From Streptomyces albus subsp. albus (GTDB lineage: Bacteria; Actinomycetota; Actinomycetes; Streptomycetales; Streptomycetaceae): 64,000 nt of DNA. A program made the translations under genes and the position numbers. Positions 8,517 to 19,206 of this stretch are shown in pieces (the stretch's first letter is position 1; each line of letters opens with the position of its first letter). Under the pieces are notes generated by a model. The model was not told where the DNA came from, did not search any database, and saw nothing but the letters and a program-made list of their open reading frames with translations. The DNA is taken from assembly GCF_000719865.1 (NCBI RefSeq), contig NZ_JOID01000003.1, positions 207,593 through 271,592 on the forward strand, read 5' to 3'.

Positions 8517-9692
8517 GTGGACCTGTTCGAGTATCAGGCGAGGGACCTCTTCGCCAAGCACGGTGTACCGGTGCTGGCCGGTGAAGTGATCGACACGCCT
8601 GAGGCGGCGCGCGAGGTGACCGAGCGTCTCGGCGGCCGCGCGGTCGTCAAGGCGCAGGTCAAGGTCGGTGGCCGCGGCAAGGCCGGCGGCGTGAAGCTGG
8701 CCAAGGACCCGGCCGACGCGGTCGAGAAGGCCGGCCAGATCCTGGGCATGGACATCAAGGGCCACACGGTCCACAAGGTGATGCTGGCCCAGACCGCGGA
8801 GATCAAGGAGGAGTACTACGTCTCCTTCCTGCTGGACCGCACCAACCGCACCTTCCTGGCCATGGCCTCCGTCGAGGGCGGCATGGACATCGAGGAGGTC
8901 GCGGCCACCAAGCCCGAGGCCCTCGCGAAGATCCCGGTGGACGCCAACGAGGGCGTGACCCCCGAGAAGGCCCGCGAGATCGTCGAGGCGGCGAAGTTCC
9001 CCGCCGACGTGGCGGACCAGATCGCCGAGATCCTGCAGACCCTGTGGAAGGCGTTCATCGCCGAGGACGCGCTCCTCGTCGAGGTCAACCCGCTGGCCAA
9101 GACCGGTGACGACGGCAAGGTCCTGGCGCTGGACGGCAAGGTGTCCCTGGACGCCAACGCCGACTTCCGCCAGCCGGACCACGCGGCGCTGGAGGACAAG
9201 GCCGCGGCCGACCCGCTGGAGGCCGCCGCCAAGGCCAAGGGCCTCAACTACGTCAAGCTCGACGGCGAGGTCGGCATCATCGGCAACGGCGCGGGTCTCG
9301 TGATGAGCACCCTGGACGTCGTCGCGTACGCCGGTGAGGCGCACAACAACGTCAAGCCCGCCAACTTCCTCGACATCGGCGGCGGTGCCTCCGCCGAGGT
9401 GATGGCGAACGGCCTGGAGATCATCCTGGGCGACCCGGCCGTCAAGTCCGTCTTCGTCAACGTCTTCGGTGGCATCACCGCCTGTGACGCGGTCGCCAAC
9501 GGCATCGTGCAGGCCCTGGAGCTGCTGAAGTCCAAGGGCGAGGAGGTCGACAAGCCGCTGGTCGTGCGGCTCGACGGCAACAACGCGGAGCTGGGGCGCA
9601 AGATCCTCTCCGACGCGAACCACCCGCTGGTCCAGCAGGTGGACACCATGGACGGTGCGGCCGACCGTGCCGCCGAGCTGGCTGCTAAGTAA
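8517..9692 (+). CDS. sucC: Succinyl-CoA synthetase (ADP-forming) beta subunit
   Basis: 391 residues, the normal length. Makes the nucleotide-binding ATP-grasp half of succinyl-CoA synthetase, which interconverts succinyl-CoA and succinate with substrate-level phosphorylation in the TCA cycle. [19 protein letters not shown] is the family N terminus, and [20 protein letters not shown] is the conserved ATP-grasp stretch. The C-terminal ligase domain includes [14 protein letters not shown] and [15 protein letters not shown]. The GTG start is fixed by this N terminus and an AAGGGA ribosome site about 10 bases upstream. sucD follows after 21 bases, so the two form an operon. Confidence 0.97.
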   Translation: MDLFEYQARDLFAKHGVPVLAGEVIDTPEAAREVTERLGGRAVVKAQVKVGGRGKAGGVKLAKDPADAVEKAGQILGMDIKGHTVHKVMLAQTAEIKEEYYVSFLLDRTNRTFLAMASVEGGMDIEEVAATKPEALAKIPVDANEGVTPEKAREIVEAAKFPADVADQIAEILQTLWKAFIAEDALLVEVNPLAKTGDDGKVLALDGKVSLDANADFRQPDHAALEDKAAADPLEAAAKAKGLNYVKLDGEVGIIGNGAGLVMSTLDVVAYAGEAHNNVKPANFLDIGGGASAEVMANGLEIILGDPAVKSVFVNVFGGITACDAVANGIVQALELLKSKGEEVDKPLVVRLDGNNAELGRKILSDANHPLVQQVDTMDGAADRAAELAAK

Positions 9693-9713
9693 AGGGAACG
9701 GGTCACCAACACC

Positions 9714-10598
9714 ATGGCTATCTTCCTCACCAAGGAAAGCAAGGTCATCGTCCAGGGGATGACCGGCTCCGAGGGCCAGAAGCACACCAAGCGGATGCTT
9801 GCCTCGGGTACGAACATCGTCGGCGGCGTGAACCCGCGCAAGGCGGGCACCAAGGTCGACTTCGACGGCACCGAGGTGCCCGTCTTCGGCTCCGTCAAGG
9901 AGGCCATGGAGGCCACCGGCGCGGACGTCACCGTGATCTTCGTTCCGCCGAAGTTCGCGAAGGACGCGGTCGTCGAGGCGATCGACGCCGAGATCGGTCT
10001 GGCCGTCGTCATCACCGAGGGCATCGCGGTGCACGACACCGCCGCGTTCTGGGCCCACGCCGGCGCCAAGGGCAACAAGACCCGGATCGTCGGCCCCAAC
10101 TGCCCGGGTCTCATCTCCCCCGGACAGTCGAACGCCGGCATCATCCCGGCCGACATCACCAACGCCGGCCGCATCGGCCTGGTCTCGAAGTCGGGCACGC
10201 TGACGTACCAGATGATGTACGAGCTGCGCGACCTGGGCTTCTCGTCGGCCGTCGGCATCGGTGGCGACCCGGTCATCGGCACCACGCACATCGACGCCCT
10301 GGCCGCCTTCGAGGCCGACCCCGACACCGACCTGATCGTGATGATCGGTGAGATCGGCGGCGACGCCGAGGAGCGGGCCGCGGAGTACATCAAGGCGAAC
10401 GTGACGAAGCCGGTCGTCGGCTACGTCGCCGGGTTCACCGCGCCCGAGGGCAAGACCATGGGCCACGCCGGCGCCATCGTCTCCGGCTCCTCCGGCACCG
10501 CGCAGGCGAAGAAGGAGGCCCTGGAGGCCGCGGGTGTGAAGGTCGGCAAGACGCCGTCCGAGACGGCCCGCCTCGCGCGCGCCGCGCTCGCCGGCTGA
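9714..10598 (+). CDS. sucD: Succinyl-CoA synthetase alpha subunit
   Basis: 294 residues. Binds CoA through an N-terminal Rossmann domain and carries the phosphohistidine of the reaction. The active His is in [17 protein letters not shown] (about residue 251). [18 protein letters not shown] and [14 protein letters not shown] are conserved family blocks. It partners with the sucC product from the same operon; a strong hairpin (10666-10712) follows. Length and motifs are intact. Confidence 0.97.
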   Translation: MAIFLTKESKVIVQGMTGSEGQKHTKRMLASGTNIVGGVNPRKAGTKVDFDGTEVPVFGSVKEAMEATGADVTVIFVPPKFAKDAVVEAIDAEIGLAVVITEGIAVHDTAAFWAHAGAKGNKTRIVGPNCPGLISPGQSNAGIIPADITNAGRIGLVSKSGTLTYQMMYELRDLGFSSAVGIGGDPVIGTTHIDALAAFEADPDTDLIVMIGEIGGDAEERAAEYIKANVTKPVVGYVAGFTAPEGKTMGHAGAIVSGSSGTAQAKKEALEAAGVKVGKTPSETARLARAALAG

Positions 10599-10665
10599 TC
10601 TCCGGCCACCCGGCCACCCGGCCACCGGCCACCGGCCCTCGGGCTGAACGCCCGCAAGGCCGCCT

Positions 10666-10712
10666 CGCAGGGCGCCGGTTCCCCCTTCCCGGGCGGGAAC
10701 CGGCGCCCTGCG
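10666..10712 (+). terminator. Terminator hairpin after sucCD
   Basis: Perfect 18-bp stem (10666-10683 with 10695-10712) around an 11-base loop, 68 bases after the sucD stop. No T tract follows, as usual in high-GC actinobacteria. Confidence 0.8.
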
Positions 10713-10869
10713 GCATGCCCGGGCCCGCTTACCCGCACCCCGCCTGCCCGGACCTGCCCGGCCGTCCGGGCGTCCGGCCCGGATCATCCGATCAGTCGGG
10801 TGATCCAACGACACAACGAACATATGCGGCTAACCGGATTTACAGGATGCCCCTTGGCAGCATGGCCGT

Positions 10870-12387
10870 GTGAGCCGACCGATCGCCGACCCCGGCCTGC
10901 TGCCCCTGTCCGTCCGTGACCACTCCGCCGCCCCGCCCGCCCGGCTCGGCGACCGTCTCCGCACCGCAGGAGCAGGAATGGCCGGTGGCGCGGTCGCGGC
11001 CGGCGTGGGGCTCGGCGTGCCCGCCGTGGCGGTGCTGGCCCACTGGATCATCTCGGCCGACCCCGGCGCCGGGCCGGAGGGCGCCCTGCGGACCGCCGCC
11101 GCCCTCTGGCTCCTCGGTCACGGCGCCGAACTCCTCCGCGCCACCGGGGCGGACGGCGGCACGGCACCCGTGGGACTGCCGCCGCTGCTGATCGGGCTGC
11201 TGCCGGTGTGGCTGCTGTACCGCTCGGCGCGACGGGCCACGGAGGCGGCGGAGCAGGCGGAGGCCGCGGAAACCGCGGTGCTCGCGGAGGCGGCCCTGGC
11301 GGTGGGCGTCGCACGGACGGAGTTCACGGGACGAGGACGGCCGGCCGGTAACCGCGAAGCGGCACGCGGTGGTGCGCCGGAGGGCCGTGCGGCGGCGGAT
11401 GAGGAGTCCCTGCATGCGCCCGCGTACAGCGCGTTCGGCACACTCGGCTGGCTCTGCGCCGGCTACCTCCTCGTCGGACTCGGCGCCGTCCTCTACGCCG
11501 ACGACGGACCGCTCCGGGCCGTGCCCGCCGAGGCGCTGCCGCGGCTCTGCGCCGTCTGCGCCGTGACGGTGCTGTGCGGCACCTGGGCCTCCGGCGGTCT
11601 GGCCGAGCGCCGGCTGCCCCCGGGCGTGCGCGCCGCTCTGCGCCGGCTGCCGCGCGCGCTGCGCGCCCCGTTCGGCTACCCCGAAGCGGGGGCGGGGCCC
11701 CGGGCGGCGGCCCGGGGCGTCGCGGTTCTTCTCTGCGGCGGCGCGCTGCTGGTGGCCGTGTCGCTCGCCGTGCACGGAACCGAGGCCCGGGACGCGCTGC
11801 TGGTCCTGGACGGGACGGTGCCCGGCCGCGCTTCCGTGCTGCTGCTGTGCCTGGCCCTGGTGCCCAACGCGGCCGTCTGGGCCGCGGCCTACGGGCTGGG
11901 GCCCGGCTTCACGGCGGGCGCGGGCAGCACGGTCACCGCCCTTGCCACCACGGGCTACCCGGAGCTGCCGCGTTTCCCCCTGCTCGCCGCGCTCCCGTCC
12001 GAGGGCCCCGGCTCCCCGCTGACCTGGGCCGCCGGCGCGATCCCCGTGATGGCGGGCCTGGCCGTCGGCCGGCGCGCGGCCCTCGCCGCGTACCGGGCGC
12101 GGGCGGCGGGGCGGCCTGTCCCCGCCTGGTGGCAGACCCTGCTGACCGCCATGTACGGGGCGATGGTCTGCGGGCTCGCGATGACGCTCATCGCGGCGGC
12201 GTCGGGCGGCACCCTGGGCACCGGTGCGCTGGCCCGCCTCGGGCCCGACGCCTGGACCACCGGGGTGGCGGCGGCCGCCTGGACGGGCGCGTTCGGGCTG
12301 CCCACCGCGCTCGTGCTGCACGGCTGGTGGCTCAGGAAGAGCCGGTGGCGCGGCGCGGGCCCGGATCCCGTCACCGCCACGGCCTGA
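10870..12387 (+). CDS. DUF6350 multi-pass membrane protein
   Basis: 505 residues, no known function. Multiple hydrophobic helices are spread along the protein, e.g. [20 protein letters not shown] near residue 40, [15 protein letters not shown] near 110, [19 protein letters not shown] near 195, and a C-terminal set ending [20 protein letters not shown]. A long soluble Ala/Glu/Arg loop lies at about 120-180. The family is a conserved actinobacterial membrane protein usually found just upstream of purN, as here. Starts at GTG 10870; no strong ribosome site is visible, and an upstream 3-codon ATG GCC GTG TGA overlaps it. Confidence 0.8.
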   Translation: MSRPIADPGLLPLSVRDHSAAPPARLGDRLRTAGAGMAGGAVAAGVGLGVPAVAVLAHWIISADPGAGPEGALRTAAALWLLGHGAELLRATGADGGTAPVGLPPLLIGLLPVWLLYRSARRATEAAEQAEAAETAVLAEAALAVGVARTEFTGRGRPAGNREAARGGAPEGRAAADEESLHAPAYSAFGTLGWLCAGYLLVGLGAVLYADDGPLRAVPAEALPRLCAVCAVTVLCGTWASGGLAERRLPPGVRAALRRLPRALRAPFGYPEAGAGPRAAARGVAVLLCGGALLVAVSLAVHGTEARDALLVLDGTVPGRASVLLLCLALVPNAAVWAAAYGLGPGFTAGAGSTVTALATTGYPELPRFPLLAALPSEGPGSPLTWAAGAIPVMAGLAVGRRAALAAYRARAAGRPVPAWWQTLLTAMYGAMVCGLAMTLIAAASGGTLGTGALARLGPDAWTTGVAAAAWTGAFGLPTALVLHGWWLRKSRWRGAGPDPVTATA

Positions 12388-12421
12388 CGGCAGGATCCCC
12401 GGCCGGCACGGCCCGCCGGCC

Positions 12422-13423
12422 TCAGTCCGGGACGCCGAGGAGGGGGCGGAGACGCTCGGGGAGGAGTTCCTCGCACTGCTGCTGGGAGGAACGGGTCAGG
12501 GCGTCGTCCACACACGTGTAGTAGTCGCGGTAGACGATCTGGAAGGTGTAGGTCGTCGCCACGACGGCCAGGGCGAGGCTGCCCGTGATCAGGCCGCTGA
12601 CCGCCGCGCTCTTCTGCGACCTGGCCCCGTAACCGCCGTTCTGCGCCGCGCCCTTGGCGGGCCCGGCGGCGGGGGCGCCCCCGGCGTCCGGGGCGCCCGA
12701 CACGTCCTCCGGGCGGGCCGCGGCGGTGCGGGCCGGCGAACGCTCCGGGCGGGGCGCCTTGCCCCGCAGGGAGCTGATGCCCCAGTACAGGGCGAGGGAG
12801 CCCAGCAGCAGGGCGATCTCCGGGAGGCTGAACAGGGCGAGGATGAACGCCCACATACCGGCGACCATCGCGTAGCGTGCGCGCCGCTGGTTCGGGTCCG
12901 TCGGGTCCCAGCGCAGCTCGCCGGGGCCGCCGGGCCCCTCGGAGCGGCCCGGCCCGTCCTGCCGTCCGCCCCCGAAGCCGCCGCTCTGCCGGCCCGGCTG
13001 GCGGCTGCTCCACCGGGAGCTGCCCCAGGAGGGCCGCCGGCCGCCGTCCTCGCCGCCGCCCCGGCCCTCGCCGGGGCCGCCGCGGGGCCGCCACTCCTCG
13101 TCGGGGCGGCCTTCCGGCGGCGGCGCGAAGGGGTTGTCGGGCTCACCGGCCCGGTCGCCGCCGTTCCCGGCGCCCCGGCCGTTCCCGGCGCCCCGGCCGT
13201 CCCGTCCGTTCCCGGCGCCCTCCGGGCCCCGCCCGGTGTCCCGCGGACCGCCGCCGCCCTCACCACCGCCGCCAGTGCCACTGCCGCCACTGCCGCTGTC
13301 GTGTGCGTCACGTCCGTCCCGCCCGCCGGAGGCCGGGGACGCCGATGCCGGGGGGCGTTCGCGCAGCAGCGGAGTCGGGAACGGCGGGAGGCTGGGAGTC
13401 GCGCGGAGGCTTCGGTCCGGCAT
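12422..13423 (-). CDS. Membrane protein with long disordered N-terminal half
   Basis: 333 residues. Residues 1-175 are Gly/Arg/Pro/Asp/Asn-rich, with short [15 protein letters not shown] repeats, and are probably cytoplasmic and disordered. Two membrane segments follow: [20 protein letters not shown] continuing into [10 protein letters not shown], and [19 protein letters not shown]. The short C-terminal tail has two cysteines ([20 protein letters not shown]). Divergent from purN (248 bases apart) and convergent with the DUF6350 gene. Start ATG 13423 has GGAAG 12 bases upstream. Function unknown. Confidence 0.7.
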   Translation of the reverse strand: MPDRSLRATPSLPPFPTPLLRERPPASASPASGGRDGRDAHDSGSGGSGTGGGGEGGGGPRDTGRGPEGAGNGRDGRGAGNGRGAGNGGDRAGEPDNPFAPPPEGRPDEEWRPRGGPGEGRGGGEDGGRRPSWGSSRWSSRQPGRQSGGFGGGRQDGPGRSEGPGGPGELRWDPTDPNQRRARYAMVAGMWAFILALFSLPEIALLLGSLALYWGISSLRGKAPRPERSPARTAAARPEDVSGAPDAGGAPAAGPAKGAAQNGGYGARSQKSAAVSGLITGSLALAVVATTYTFQIVYRDYYTCVDDALTRSSQQQCEELLPERLRPLLGVPD

Positions 13424-13670
13424 CTGGAGTGTTGTCTTCCCTCGTGTCGTCGTCCGGGCCGCGGGCCCGCGTCGGCGGATTCGGCCCTTGGAGTGACGTC
13501 GGTGTCTGAGACGCACGCTACCTTCCGCGCGCGCCCCCGTCCCGCGGGGGCTGCCCGCGGTGCCGGTATCGTGGCCCCCGGTCGGCGGCTTCGTAGGGTC
13601 TTCCGGACACCAGGATGCTCCTCGCTTGTGCGACCCCACAAACCTGCGCCCCGTGAGAGAGAGTTCCGCC

Positions 13671-14342
13671 GTGTCCTCGCCCCCTCCCAGTGCCCGCTCC
13701 TGGACTCCGGACGAGGGCCGGCCCGCCCGGCTCGTGGTGCTGGTCTCCGGCTCCGGTACGAATCTCCAGGCGCTGCTCGACGCGGTCGCGGCCGCCGAGG
13801 ACGGCTCGTACGGCGCCGAGATCGTCGCCGTCGGCGCCGACCGCGACGGCATCGCCGGCCTGGAGCGCGCCGAGCGCGCCGGGCTGCCGGTGTTCGTCTG
13901 CCGCCTCGGCGACCACCCGGACCGCGCCGCCTGGGACCGGGCGCTCACCGAGGCCACCGCCCGCTTCGCACCGGACCTCGTGGTCTCGGCGGGCTTCATG
14001 AAGATCGTGGGCAAGGAATTCCTCGCCCGCTTCGGGGGACGGTTCATCAACACCCACCCCGCGCTGCTCCCCAGCTTCCCCGGCGCCCACGCCGTGCGCG
14101 ACGCACTCGCGTACGGGGTGCGGGTGACCGGCTGCACCGTCCACTTCGTCGACGACGGCGTCGACACCGGCCCCGTCATCGCCCAGGGCGTGGTCGAGGT
14201 CCGGGACGAGGACCACGAGGACGGCGGAGCGGCGCTCCATGAGCGCATCAAGGAAGTCGAGCGACGGCTGCTCGTCGAGGTCGTGGGGCGTCTGGCCCGC
14301 AACGGCTATCGCATTGAGGGACGAAAGGTACAGATCCCATGA
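13671..14342 (+). CDS. purN: Phosphoribosylglycinamide formyltransferase
   Basis: 223 residues. Transfers the formyl group of 10-formyl-THF to GAR in purine synthesis. [16 protein letters not shown] is the phosphate-binding loop. [13 protein letters not shown] holds the catalytic His (about 129), and [13 protein letters not shown] the catalytic Asp (about 165). GTG start has a purine-rich AGAGAGAG upstream; the first 18 residues are a short actinobacterial extension. Overlaps purH by an ATGA junction, so the two are translationally coupled and supply consecutive folate-dependent purine steps. Confidence 0.95.
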   Translation: MSSPPPSARSWTPDEGRPARLVVLVSGSGTNLQALLDAVAAAEDGSYGAEIVAVGADRDGIAGLERAERAGLPVFVCRLGDHPDRAAWDRALTEATARFAPDLVVSAGFMKIVGKEFLARFGGRFINTHPALLPSFPGAHAVRDALAYGVRVTGCTVHFVDDGVDTGPVIAQGVVEVRDEDHEDGGAALHERIKEVERRLLVEVVGRLARNGYRIEGRKVQIP

Positions 14343-15943
14343 CCACTCCTGAAGGCCTCGCGGGCCTGCAAGGCCCCGACGGCACGCAGCGGCCCATCCG
14401 CCGCGCGCTGGTCAGCGTCTACGACAAGACCGGCCTGGAGGAGCTGGCCCGGGGGCTGCACGAGGCCGGCGTCGAGCTGGTCTCCACCGGTTCCACGGCC
14501 GGGCGGATCGCCGCCGCCGGCGTGCCCGTCACCAAGGTCGAGGAGCTGACCGGCTTCCCCGAGTGCCTGGACGGCCGCGTCAAGACGCTGCACCCCCGGG
14601 TGCACGCCGGGATCCTCGCCGACCTGCGTCTGGAGGAGCACCGGAAGCAGCTCGACGAGCTGGAGGTGGCGCCTTTCGAACTGGTCGTCGTCAACCTCTA
14701 CCCCTTCCAGGAGACCGTCGCCTCCGGCGCCGGCCCCGACGAGTGCGTCGAGCAGATCGACATCGGCGGGCCGTCCATGGTGCGCGCCGCCGCCAAGAAC
14801 CACCCCTCGGTCGCCGTGGTCACCAGCCCCGGGCGGTACGGGGACGTCCTCGCCGCCGTCCGTGACGGCGGCTTCGGCCTGGACGCGCGCAAGCGGCTCG
14901 CCGCCGAGGCGTTCCAGCACACCGCCGCGTACGACGCCGCCGTCGCCTCCTGGTTCACCGGGACCTACGCCCCCGAGCACGCGGAGAACGTCACCGCGCT
15001 GCCCGAGTTCCTCGGCGAGACCTGGCGCCGCAAGAGCACCCTCCGCTACGGCGAGAACCCGCACCAGTCGGCCGCCCTCTACACCGACGGCACCCCCGAG
15101 GGCCTCGCCAACGCCGAGCAGCTGCACGGCAAGGAGATGTCCTTCAACAACTACGTGGACACCGAGGCCGCCCGCCGCGCCGCCTACGACCACGACGAGC
15201 CCTGCGTGGCGATCATCAAGCACGCCAACCCGTGCGGCATCGCCATCGGCGCCGACGTGGCCGAGGCGCACCGCAAGGCGCACGCCTGCGATCCGCTGTC
15301 GGCCTTCGGTGGTGTGATCGCCGTCAACCGCCCGGTGTCCGTCGCGATGGCCGAGCAGGTCGCGGAGATCTTCACCGAGGTCGTCGCGGCCCCGGCGTAC
15401 GAGGACGGCGCCGTCGAGGTGCTGGCCCGCAAGAAGAACATCCGGGTGCTGCGCGTCCAGGGCGCCCCGGTCCGGGCGAATGAGCTGCGGCCCGTCTCCG
15501 GCGGCGTGCTCCTGCAGCACAGCGACCGCCTCCAGGCGGAGGGCGACCTGCCCGAGACCTGGACCCGGGTCTCCGGCGACGCGCTGGACGAGACCGGGCT
15601 GGCCGAACTGGCCTTCGCCTGGCGCGCCTGCCGCGCCGTGAAGTCCAACGCCATCCTGCTGGCCAGGGGCGGCGCGACCGTCGGCGTCGGCATGGGCCAG
15701 GTCAACCGCGTCGACTCCGCGAAGCTCGCGGTGCAGCGGGCCGGCGCGGAGCGGGCGGCCGGCGCGTACGCCGCCTCCGACGCCTTCTTCCCGTTCCCGG
15801 ACGGCCTGGAGGTGCTGCTGGAGGCCGGTGTCACCGCCGTCGTCCAGCCGGGCGGCTCCGTCCGCGACGAGCAGGTGATCGAGGCGGCGAAGGCGGCCGG
15901 CGTCACGATGTACCTCACCGGGACCCGGCACTTCTTCCACTGA
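14339..15943 (+). CDS. purH: Bifunctional AICAR transformylase/IMP cyclohydrolase
   Basis: 534 residues, full length. It catalyses the last two steps to IMP. The N-terminal MGS-like cyclohydrolase domain (about 20-165) includes [28 protein letters not shown] and [15 protein letters not shown]. The transformylase domain follows, with [13 protein letters not shown], the catalytic [13 protein letters not shown] and the C-terminal [17 protein letters not shown] block. Coupled to purN through ATGA. A 13-bp hairpin follows at 15975-16015. Confidence 0.97.
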   Translation: MTTPEGLAGLQGPDGTQRPIRRALVSVYDKTGLEELARGLHEAGVELVSTGSTAGRIAAAGVPVTKVEELTGFPECLDGRVKTLHPRVHAGILADLRLEEHRKQLDELEVAPFELVVVNLYPFQETVASGAGPDECVEQIDIGGPSMVRAAAKNHPSVAVVTSPGRYGDVLAAVRDGGFGLDARKRLAAEAFQHTAAYDAAVASWFTGTYAPEHAENVTALPEFLGETWRRKSTLRYGENPHQSAALYTDGTPEGLANAEQLHGKEMSFNNYVDTEAARRAAYDHDEPCVAIIKHANPCGIAIGADVAEAHRKAHACDPLSAFGGVIAVNRPVSVAMAEQVAEIFTEVVAAPAYEDGAVEVLARKKNIRVLRVQGAPVRANELRPVSGGVLLQHSDRLQAEGDLPETWTRVSGDALDETGLAELAFAWRACRAVKSNAILLARGGATVGVGMGQVNRVDSAKLAVQRAGAERAAGAYAASDAFFPFPDGLEVLLEAGVTAVVQPGGSVRDEQVIEAAKAAGVTMYLTGTRHFFH

Positions 15944-15974
15944 GCCGGCCCGCCCCGCACCCCCGCGGGAGCCG

Positions 15975-16015
15975 CCCGGGCCGCGCCCCCCTTCGCCGGG
16001 GCGGCGCGGCCCGGG
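15975..16015 (+). terminator. Terminator hairpin after purNH
   Basis: Perfect 13-bp stem CCCGGGCCGCGCC / GGCGCGGCCCGGG with a 15-base loop, 32 bases past the purH stop. Confidence 0.75.
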
Positions 16016-16122
16016 CCCGTACACCCACGGGCGCCCGCGCCCGCCCCCACCGCACCCGCACTCGCCCCCGTCGCGGCGGACCTCATTGGCCACCGCCGCC
16101 GCCCATCCGGGAGGATGAAGCC

Positions 16123-17004
16123 ATGACTGCCCAGATTCTCGACGGCAAGGCCACCGCGGCCGCGATCAAATCGGAACTCGCCACCCGCGTCGCGGAGCTC
16201 AAGGCCCGCGGCGTCACGCCCGGCCTCGGCACCCTCCTCGTCGGCGACGACGTCGGCAGCCAGAAGTACGTCGCCGGGAAGCACCGCGACTGCGCGCAGG
16301 TCGGCATCGCCTCCATCCAGCGCGAACTCCCCGCGACCGCCACGCAGGAGGAGATCGAGGCGGTCGTACGGGAGCTGAACGAGGACCCGGCCTGCACCGG
16401 CTACATCGTCCAGCTCCCGCTGCCCAAGGGCATCGACACCGGCCGTGTCCTGGAGCTGATCGACCCGGCGAAGGACGCCGACGGGCTCGCCCCGATGAGC
16501 CTGGGCAAGCTGGTGCTCAACCAGGAGGCCGCCCTGCCCTGCACCCCCAACGGCATCCTGGCGCTGCTGCGCCGCCACGGCGTGGAGACGAAGGGCGCGC
16601 ATCTGACCGTCGTCGGCCGCGGGATGACCGTCGGCCGGTCCATCGGGCTGCTGTTCACGCGCCGCGAGGTCAACGCGACCGTGACCCTCTGCCACACCGG
16701 CACCCGCGACCTCTCCGCCCAGCTCCGGCAGGCCGACATCATCGTCGCCGCCGCCGGCGCCCCGCACATCGTCCGGCCCGAGGACGTCAAGCCGGGCGCC
16801 GCCGTCCTGGACGTCGGCGTCAGCCGGGACGAGAGCGGGAAGATCGTCGGCGATGTGCACCCGGACGTGGCCGAGGTCGCCGGCTGGGTGGCGCCGAACC
16901 CGGGCGGTGTCGGCCCGATGACCCGCGCGCTGCTGCTGCAGAACGTGGTGGAGGCCGCCGAACGGCAGGCCGGGATCCGGCCCACCGCGGACCATGCGGG
17001 CTGA
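16123..17004 (+). CDS. folD: Methylenetetrahydrofolate dehydrogenase/cyclohydrolase
   Basis: 293 residues. Interconverts 5,10-methylene-THF and 10-formyl-THF with NADP, supplying one-carbon units to PurN and PurH encoded just upstream. Tyr49 and Lys53 of the catalytic YVxxK (QKYVAGK), Asp120 in KDADGL, QLPLPKG, and the Rossmann [13 protein letters not shown] are all present. The usual DGF/L-His-Pro motif reads DGLAP here (Ala123), see findings. ATG has GGGAGGATGAAGCC upstream. The DUF3017 gene begins inside its 3' end (11-base overlap). Confidence 0.95.
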   Translation: MTAQILDGKATAAAIKSELATRVAELKARGVTPGLGTLLVGDDVGSQKYVAGKHRDCAQVGIASIQRELPATATQEEIEAVVRELNEDPACTGYIVQLPLPKGIDTGRVLELIDPAKDADGLAPMSLGKLVLNQEAALPCTPNGILALLRRHGVETKGAHLTVVGRGMTVGRSIGLLFTRREVNATVTLCHTGTRDLSAQLRQADIIVAAAGAPHIVRPEDVKPGAAVLDVGVSRDESGKIVGDVHPDVAEVAGWVAPNPGGVGPMTRALLLQNVVEAAERQAGIRPTADHAG

Positions 17005-17497
17005 GGCCGGCGTGGAGAGCCGCGCGGCGGGCGACGGCCCCGAGACGCCCGACGGGGCCGGGAGCTCCGGGACGTCCGAGGCCGGCGGCCCGGGCCCGGG
17101 CTCCGGCGCGGGCCGGAGCCGCCGCTTCCCCCGCTTCACGCGAAGCACCGCCAGGCCCGAGGGCGGCGGCCGCGCGGCGCCGGGCGACGCCCCGGCGCCG
17201 GTACGGCAGTGGCCGCTGCTGTCGGTGATGGGCGGCACCGCGGTCGGTCTGGTCCTCGTCGCCTTCGGCGTGTCCCGGATCGGCACCCTGCTCATCGGGC
17301 TCTCACTGCTCGCCGGCGCGGTGCTGCGCCGGGTGCTGCCGTCGGTGGGCATGCTGGCCGTGCGCTCCCGCTTCACGGACATGGTGACGTACGGGCTGCT
17401 GGGCACCCTGATCTCGCTGCTGGCCCTGATGTCGCTCCCCGACCCCTGGCTGGAGATCCCCTGGCTGGAGGAGATCATCCGCTTCGCGGTGCGCTGA
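16994..17497 (+). CDS. DUF3017 membrane protein
   Basis: 167 residues, function unknown. The first 70 residues are hydrophilic and probably disordered. Membrane segments follow: [36 protein letters not shown], and [20 protein letters not shown]3017 proteins are regularly encoded directly after folD in actinobacteria, and here the genes overlap by 11 bases, so co-expression is likely. A strong bidirectional terminator (17549-17588) separates it from the convergent peptidoglycan-binding gene. Confidence 0.82.
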   Translation: MRAEAGVESRAAGDGPETPDGAGSSGTSEAGGPGPGSGAGRSRRFPRFTRSTARPEGGGRAAPGDAPAPVRQWPLLSVMGGTAVGLVLVAFGVSRIGTLLIGLSLLAGAVLRRVLPSVGMLAVRSRFTDMVTYGLLGTLISLLALMSLPDPWLEIPWLEEIIRFAVR

Positions 17498-17548
17498 CGC
17501 CGGCCACGCCACGGCCGCGGCACAGGCACGGCCACGGCACACACGGGA

Positions 17549-17588
17549 CGGCGGCCCGTCCTCTCCCCCGTGAGAGGACGGGCCGCCG
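17549..17588. terminator. Bidirectional terminator hairpin
   Basis: Perfect 17-bp stem (17549-17565 with 17572-17588) and a 6-base loop CCCCGT, between two convergent genes. Confidence 0.88.
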
Positions 17589-17614
17589 CCGTGTACGGAA
17601 GGAGCCGCCGCCGC

Positions 17615-18031
17615 TTACTTGCCGCGCAGCGCCTTCCAGGTCTTCGGGCCGACGATGCCGTCCGCCTGGCCCGCCCCCATGTACTTCTTCTGGAACCACT
17701 TGACGTGGCTGCGGGTCTTCGGCCCGAAGACGCCGTCGACGGCGATGTTCGCGGAGCCGGAGGCCGTGTCGTTGATGAGCTTCTGGATCTCCTTGACCCG
17801 CGCGCCCCTGTCGCCGTAGTCGGTGTACGCGCGGCCGGAGTAGTAGCCGCAGTAGAAGCCGATGGTCGAGTGGTAGTAGCAGCTCGCGGCGGCCGAGGCC
17901 GGCGCGGCGGCACCCGCGTGGCCGGAGTCGGTGGCGACGGCCGGGGCGGTGAGCAGCCCGGTGCCCAGGACGGCGGCGCCCAGCGTGATGGCGATGCGCT
18001 GGTGTGCGTTCCGGCGCTTCGGTGCGTTCAT
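17615..18031 (-). CDS. Secreted peptidoglycan-binding domain protein
   Basis: 138 residues. N terminus MNAPKRRNAHQRIAITLGAA followed by a hydrophobic core and an AVA-T cleavage site is a Sec signal peptide. A short Cys/Tyr-rich segment (SCYYHSTIGFYCGYYSG) precedes a PG_binding_1 domain (about 75-137; VKEIQKLIN, VDGVFGPKTRSHVKWFQ, VGPKTWKAL). It should bind peptidoglycan outside the cell; no catalytic domain is present. ATG has AGGGGGA about 8 bases upstream. Divergent from a membrane XRE protein carrying the same domain class, which suggests related biology. Confidence 0.85.
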   Translation of the reverse strand: MNAPKRRNAHQRIAITLGAAVLGTGLLTAPAVATDSGHAGAAAPASAAASCYYHSTIGFYCGYYSGRAYTDYGDRGARVKEIQKLINDTASGSANIAVDGVFGPKTRSHVKWFQKKYMGAGQADGIVGPKTWKALRGK

Positions 18032-18363
18032 GTGACGTATTCCCCCTGTGTGGTCGGGTGGTGGTGCGGAGGGCGGCGCGGGGTGGGCCGCGCCGCCCCT
18101 GGTGCCGAACCGATAGTGCGGGCCATTCCTCGGCGGCGCCACGCCTGCCCGCCGGCCGGGGCGATCGTGGGACGGCACCCGCTCCCACCTGCTGGGACGC
18201 CGCCTGGGACGGTGCGGTGCGGGGACGCGTGCGAGGGCCGGGCCCTGACCGGAACCCGTCGGTTCGGTGCCCGGCGTGAGAAACCCCGTGCCTCGCCGTC
18301 AAGTTCTCGGGCGTGGCGGGGGATAACCTCCCTCCGGGGCTCCGGACGCGGATGAGGTGGAGC

Positions 18364-19206
18364 ATGTCGCGTTGGAAGCAGTTGCCGGACACGCTCGACG
18401 AACGGGCGCGGCAACTGGTGGTGCAGTTGAGACGGCTCAAGGACCGCAGCGGCCTGAGCCTGGTCTCGCTCGGCAGGAAGACCGCGTACAGCCGTTCGTC
18501 CTGGGAGCGCTATCTCAACGGGAAGGCGCTGCCGCCGCGCCAGGCGGTGGAGCAGCTCGCCCGGCTCGGCGGGACGGACCCCACCCGGCTGCTGGTGCTC
18601 CACGAACTCGCCGAGGCGGCCGTCCGCGGGCCCGGCGCAACCCGGGCGGCCGGGAGCGCGGACGCGGAGACGGGCCCGGCGGGGGACGCCACGCGAGCGG
18701 GCGGTGCCGGTCCGGAACCGGCCGGTGAGCCGTCGGCTCCCCGCCGCCGCTCGCGGGCACCGCTGGTGGCCGGTCTCGCGGTGGCGGCCGTGGCCGTCGC
18801 GGCCGCGGTGCTGGTCGCCGCGCCCTGGGAGGACGAGGGCGGCCCGGCCGCCTCCACGCCGGCGCAGGGGAGCCCCTCCGCGCCGGCGGAGCCCTCCGCC
18901 CGGGCGCACGACGGTCCGTACGTCTACGAACCGGGCCGCACCTACCACTGCGACGTGCGCCGCGAGAACGGCCTCCTCGGCGCGGGGCACAGCGCGACCC
19001 GCGACGCCGTGCTCCAGACCTCCACCACCGGCTGGGACGTCGTGGAGGCCCAGTGCCTGCTGAAGCACCACGGCTTCTCCCCGGGCGGCATCGACGGCAT
19101 CTACGGTGATCTGACGACCCGGGCCGTCAAGCGCATCCAGGACAAGCACGGGCTCGTGGTCGACGGCAAGGTCGGCCCGCACACCTGGGGAGTGCTGCGC
19201 CGATGA
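18364..19206 (+). CDS. XRE HTH-transmembrane-peptidoglycan-binding protein
   Basis: 280 residues with an unusual layout: a cytoplasmic XRE-type helix-turn-helix (about 18-65; GLSLVSLGRKTAYSRSSWER), a Pro/Ala/Gly linker, one membrane segment (about 134-153), a Ser/Pro linker, and an extracytoplasmic PG_binding_1 domain (about 222-278; VVEAQCLLKHHGF, IDGIYGDLTTRAVKRIQ, VDGKVGPHTW). This could let a DNA-binding protein report on cell-wall state. Start ATG 18364 is chosen because the third gene of the set begins with the matching MPRWK; an in-frame ATG 12 bases upstream exists. Overlaps the next gene by ATGA. Confidence 0.82.
   Translation: MSRWKQLPDTLDERARQLVVQLRRLKDRSGLSLVSLGRKTAYSRSSWERYLNGKALPPRQAVEQLARLGGTDPTRLLVLHELAEAAVRGPGATRAAGSADAETGPAGDATRAGGAGPEPAGEPSAPRRRSRAPLVAGLAVAAVAVAAAVLVAAPWEDEGGPAASTPAQGSPSAPAEPSARAHDGPYVYEPGRTYHCDVRRENGLLGAGHSATRDAVLQTSTTGWDVVEAQCLLKHHGFSPGGIDGIYGDLTTRAVKRIQDKHGLVVDGKVGPHTWGVLRR

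Noticed and set aside
8475..10823. 782-codon minus-strand frame opposite sucCD
   Set aside because: A shadow of the sucC/sucD codon bias; composition is Val/Asp/Leu/Gly-rich with no domain, and sucCD is certain.
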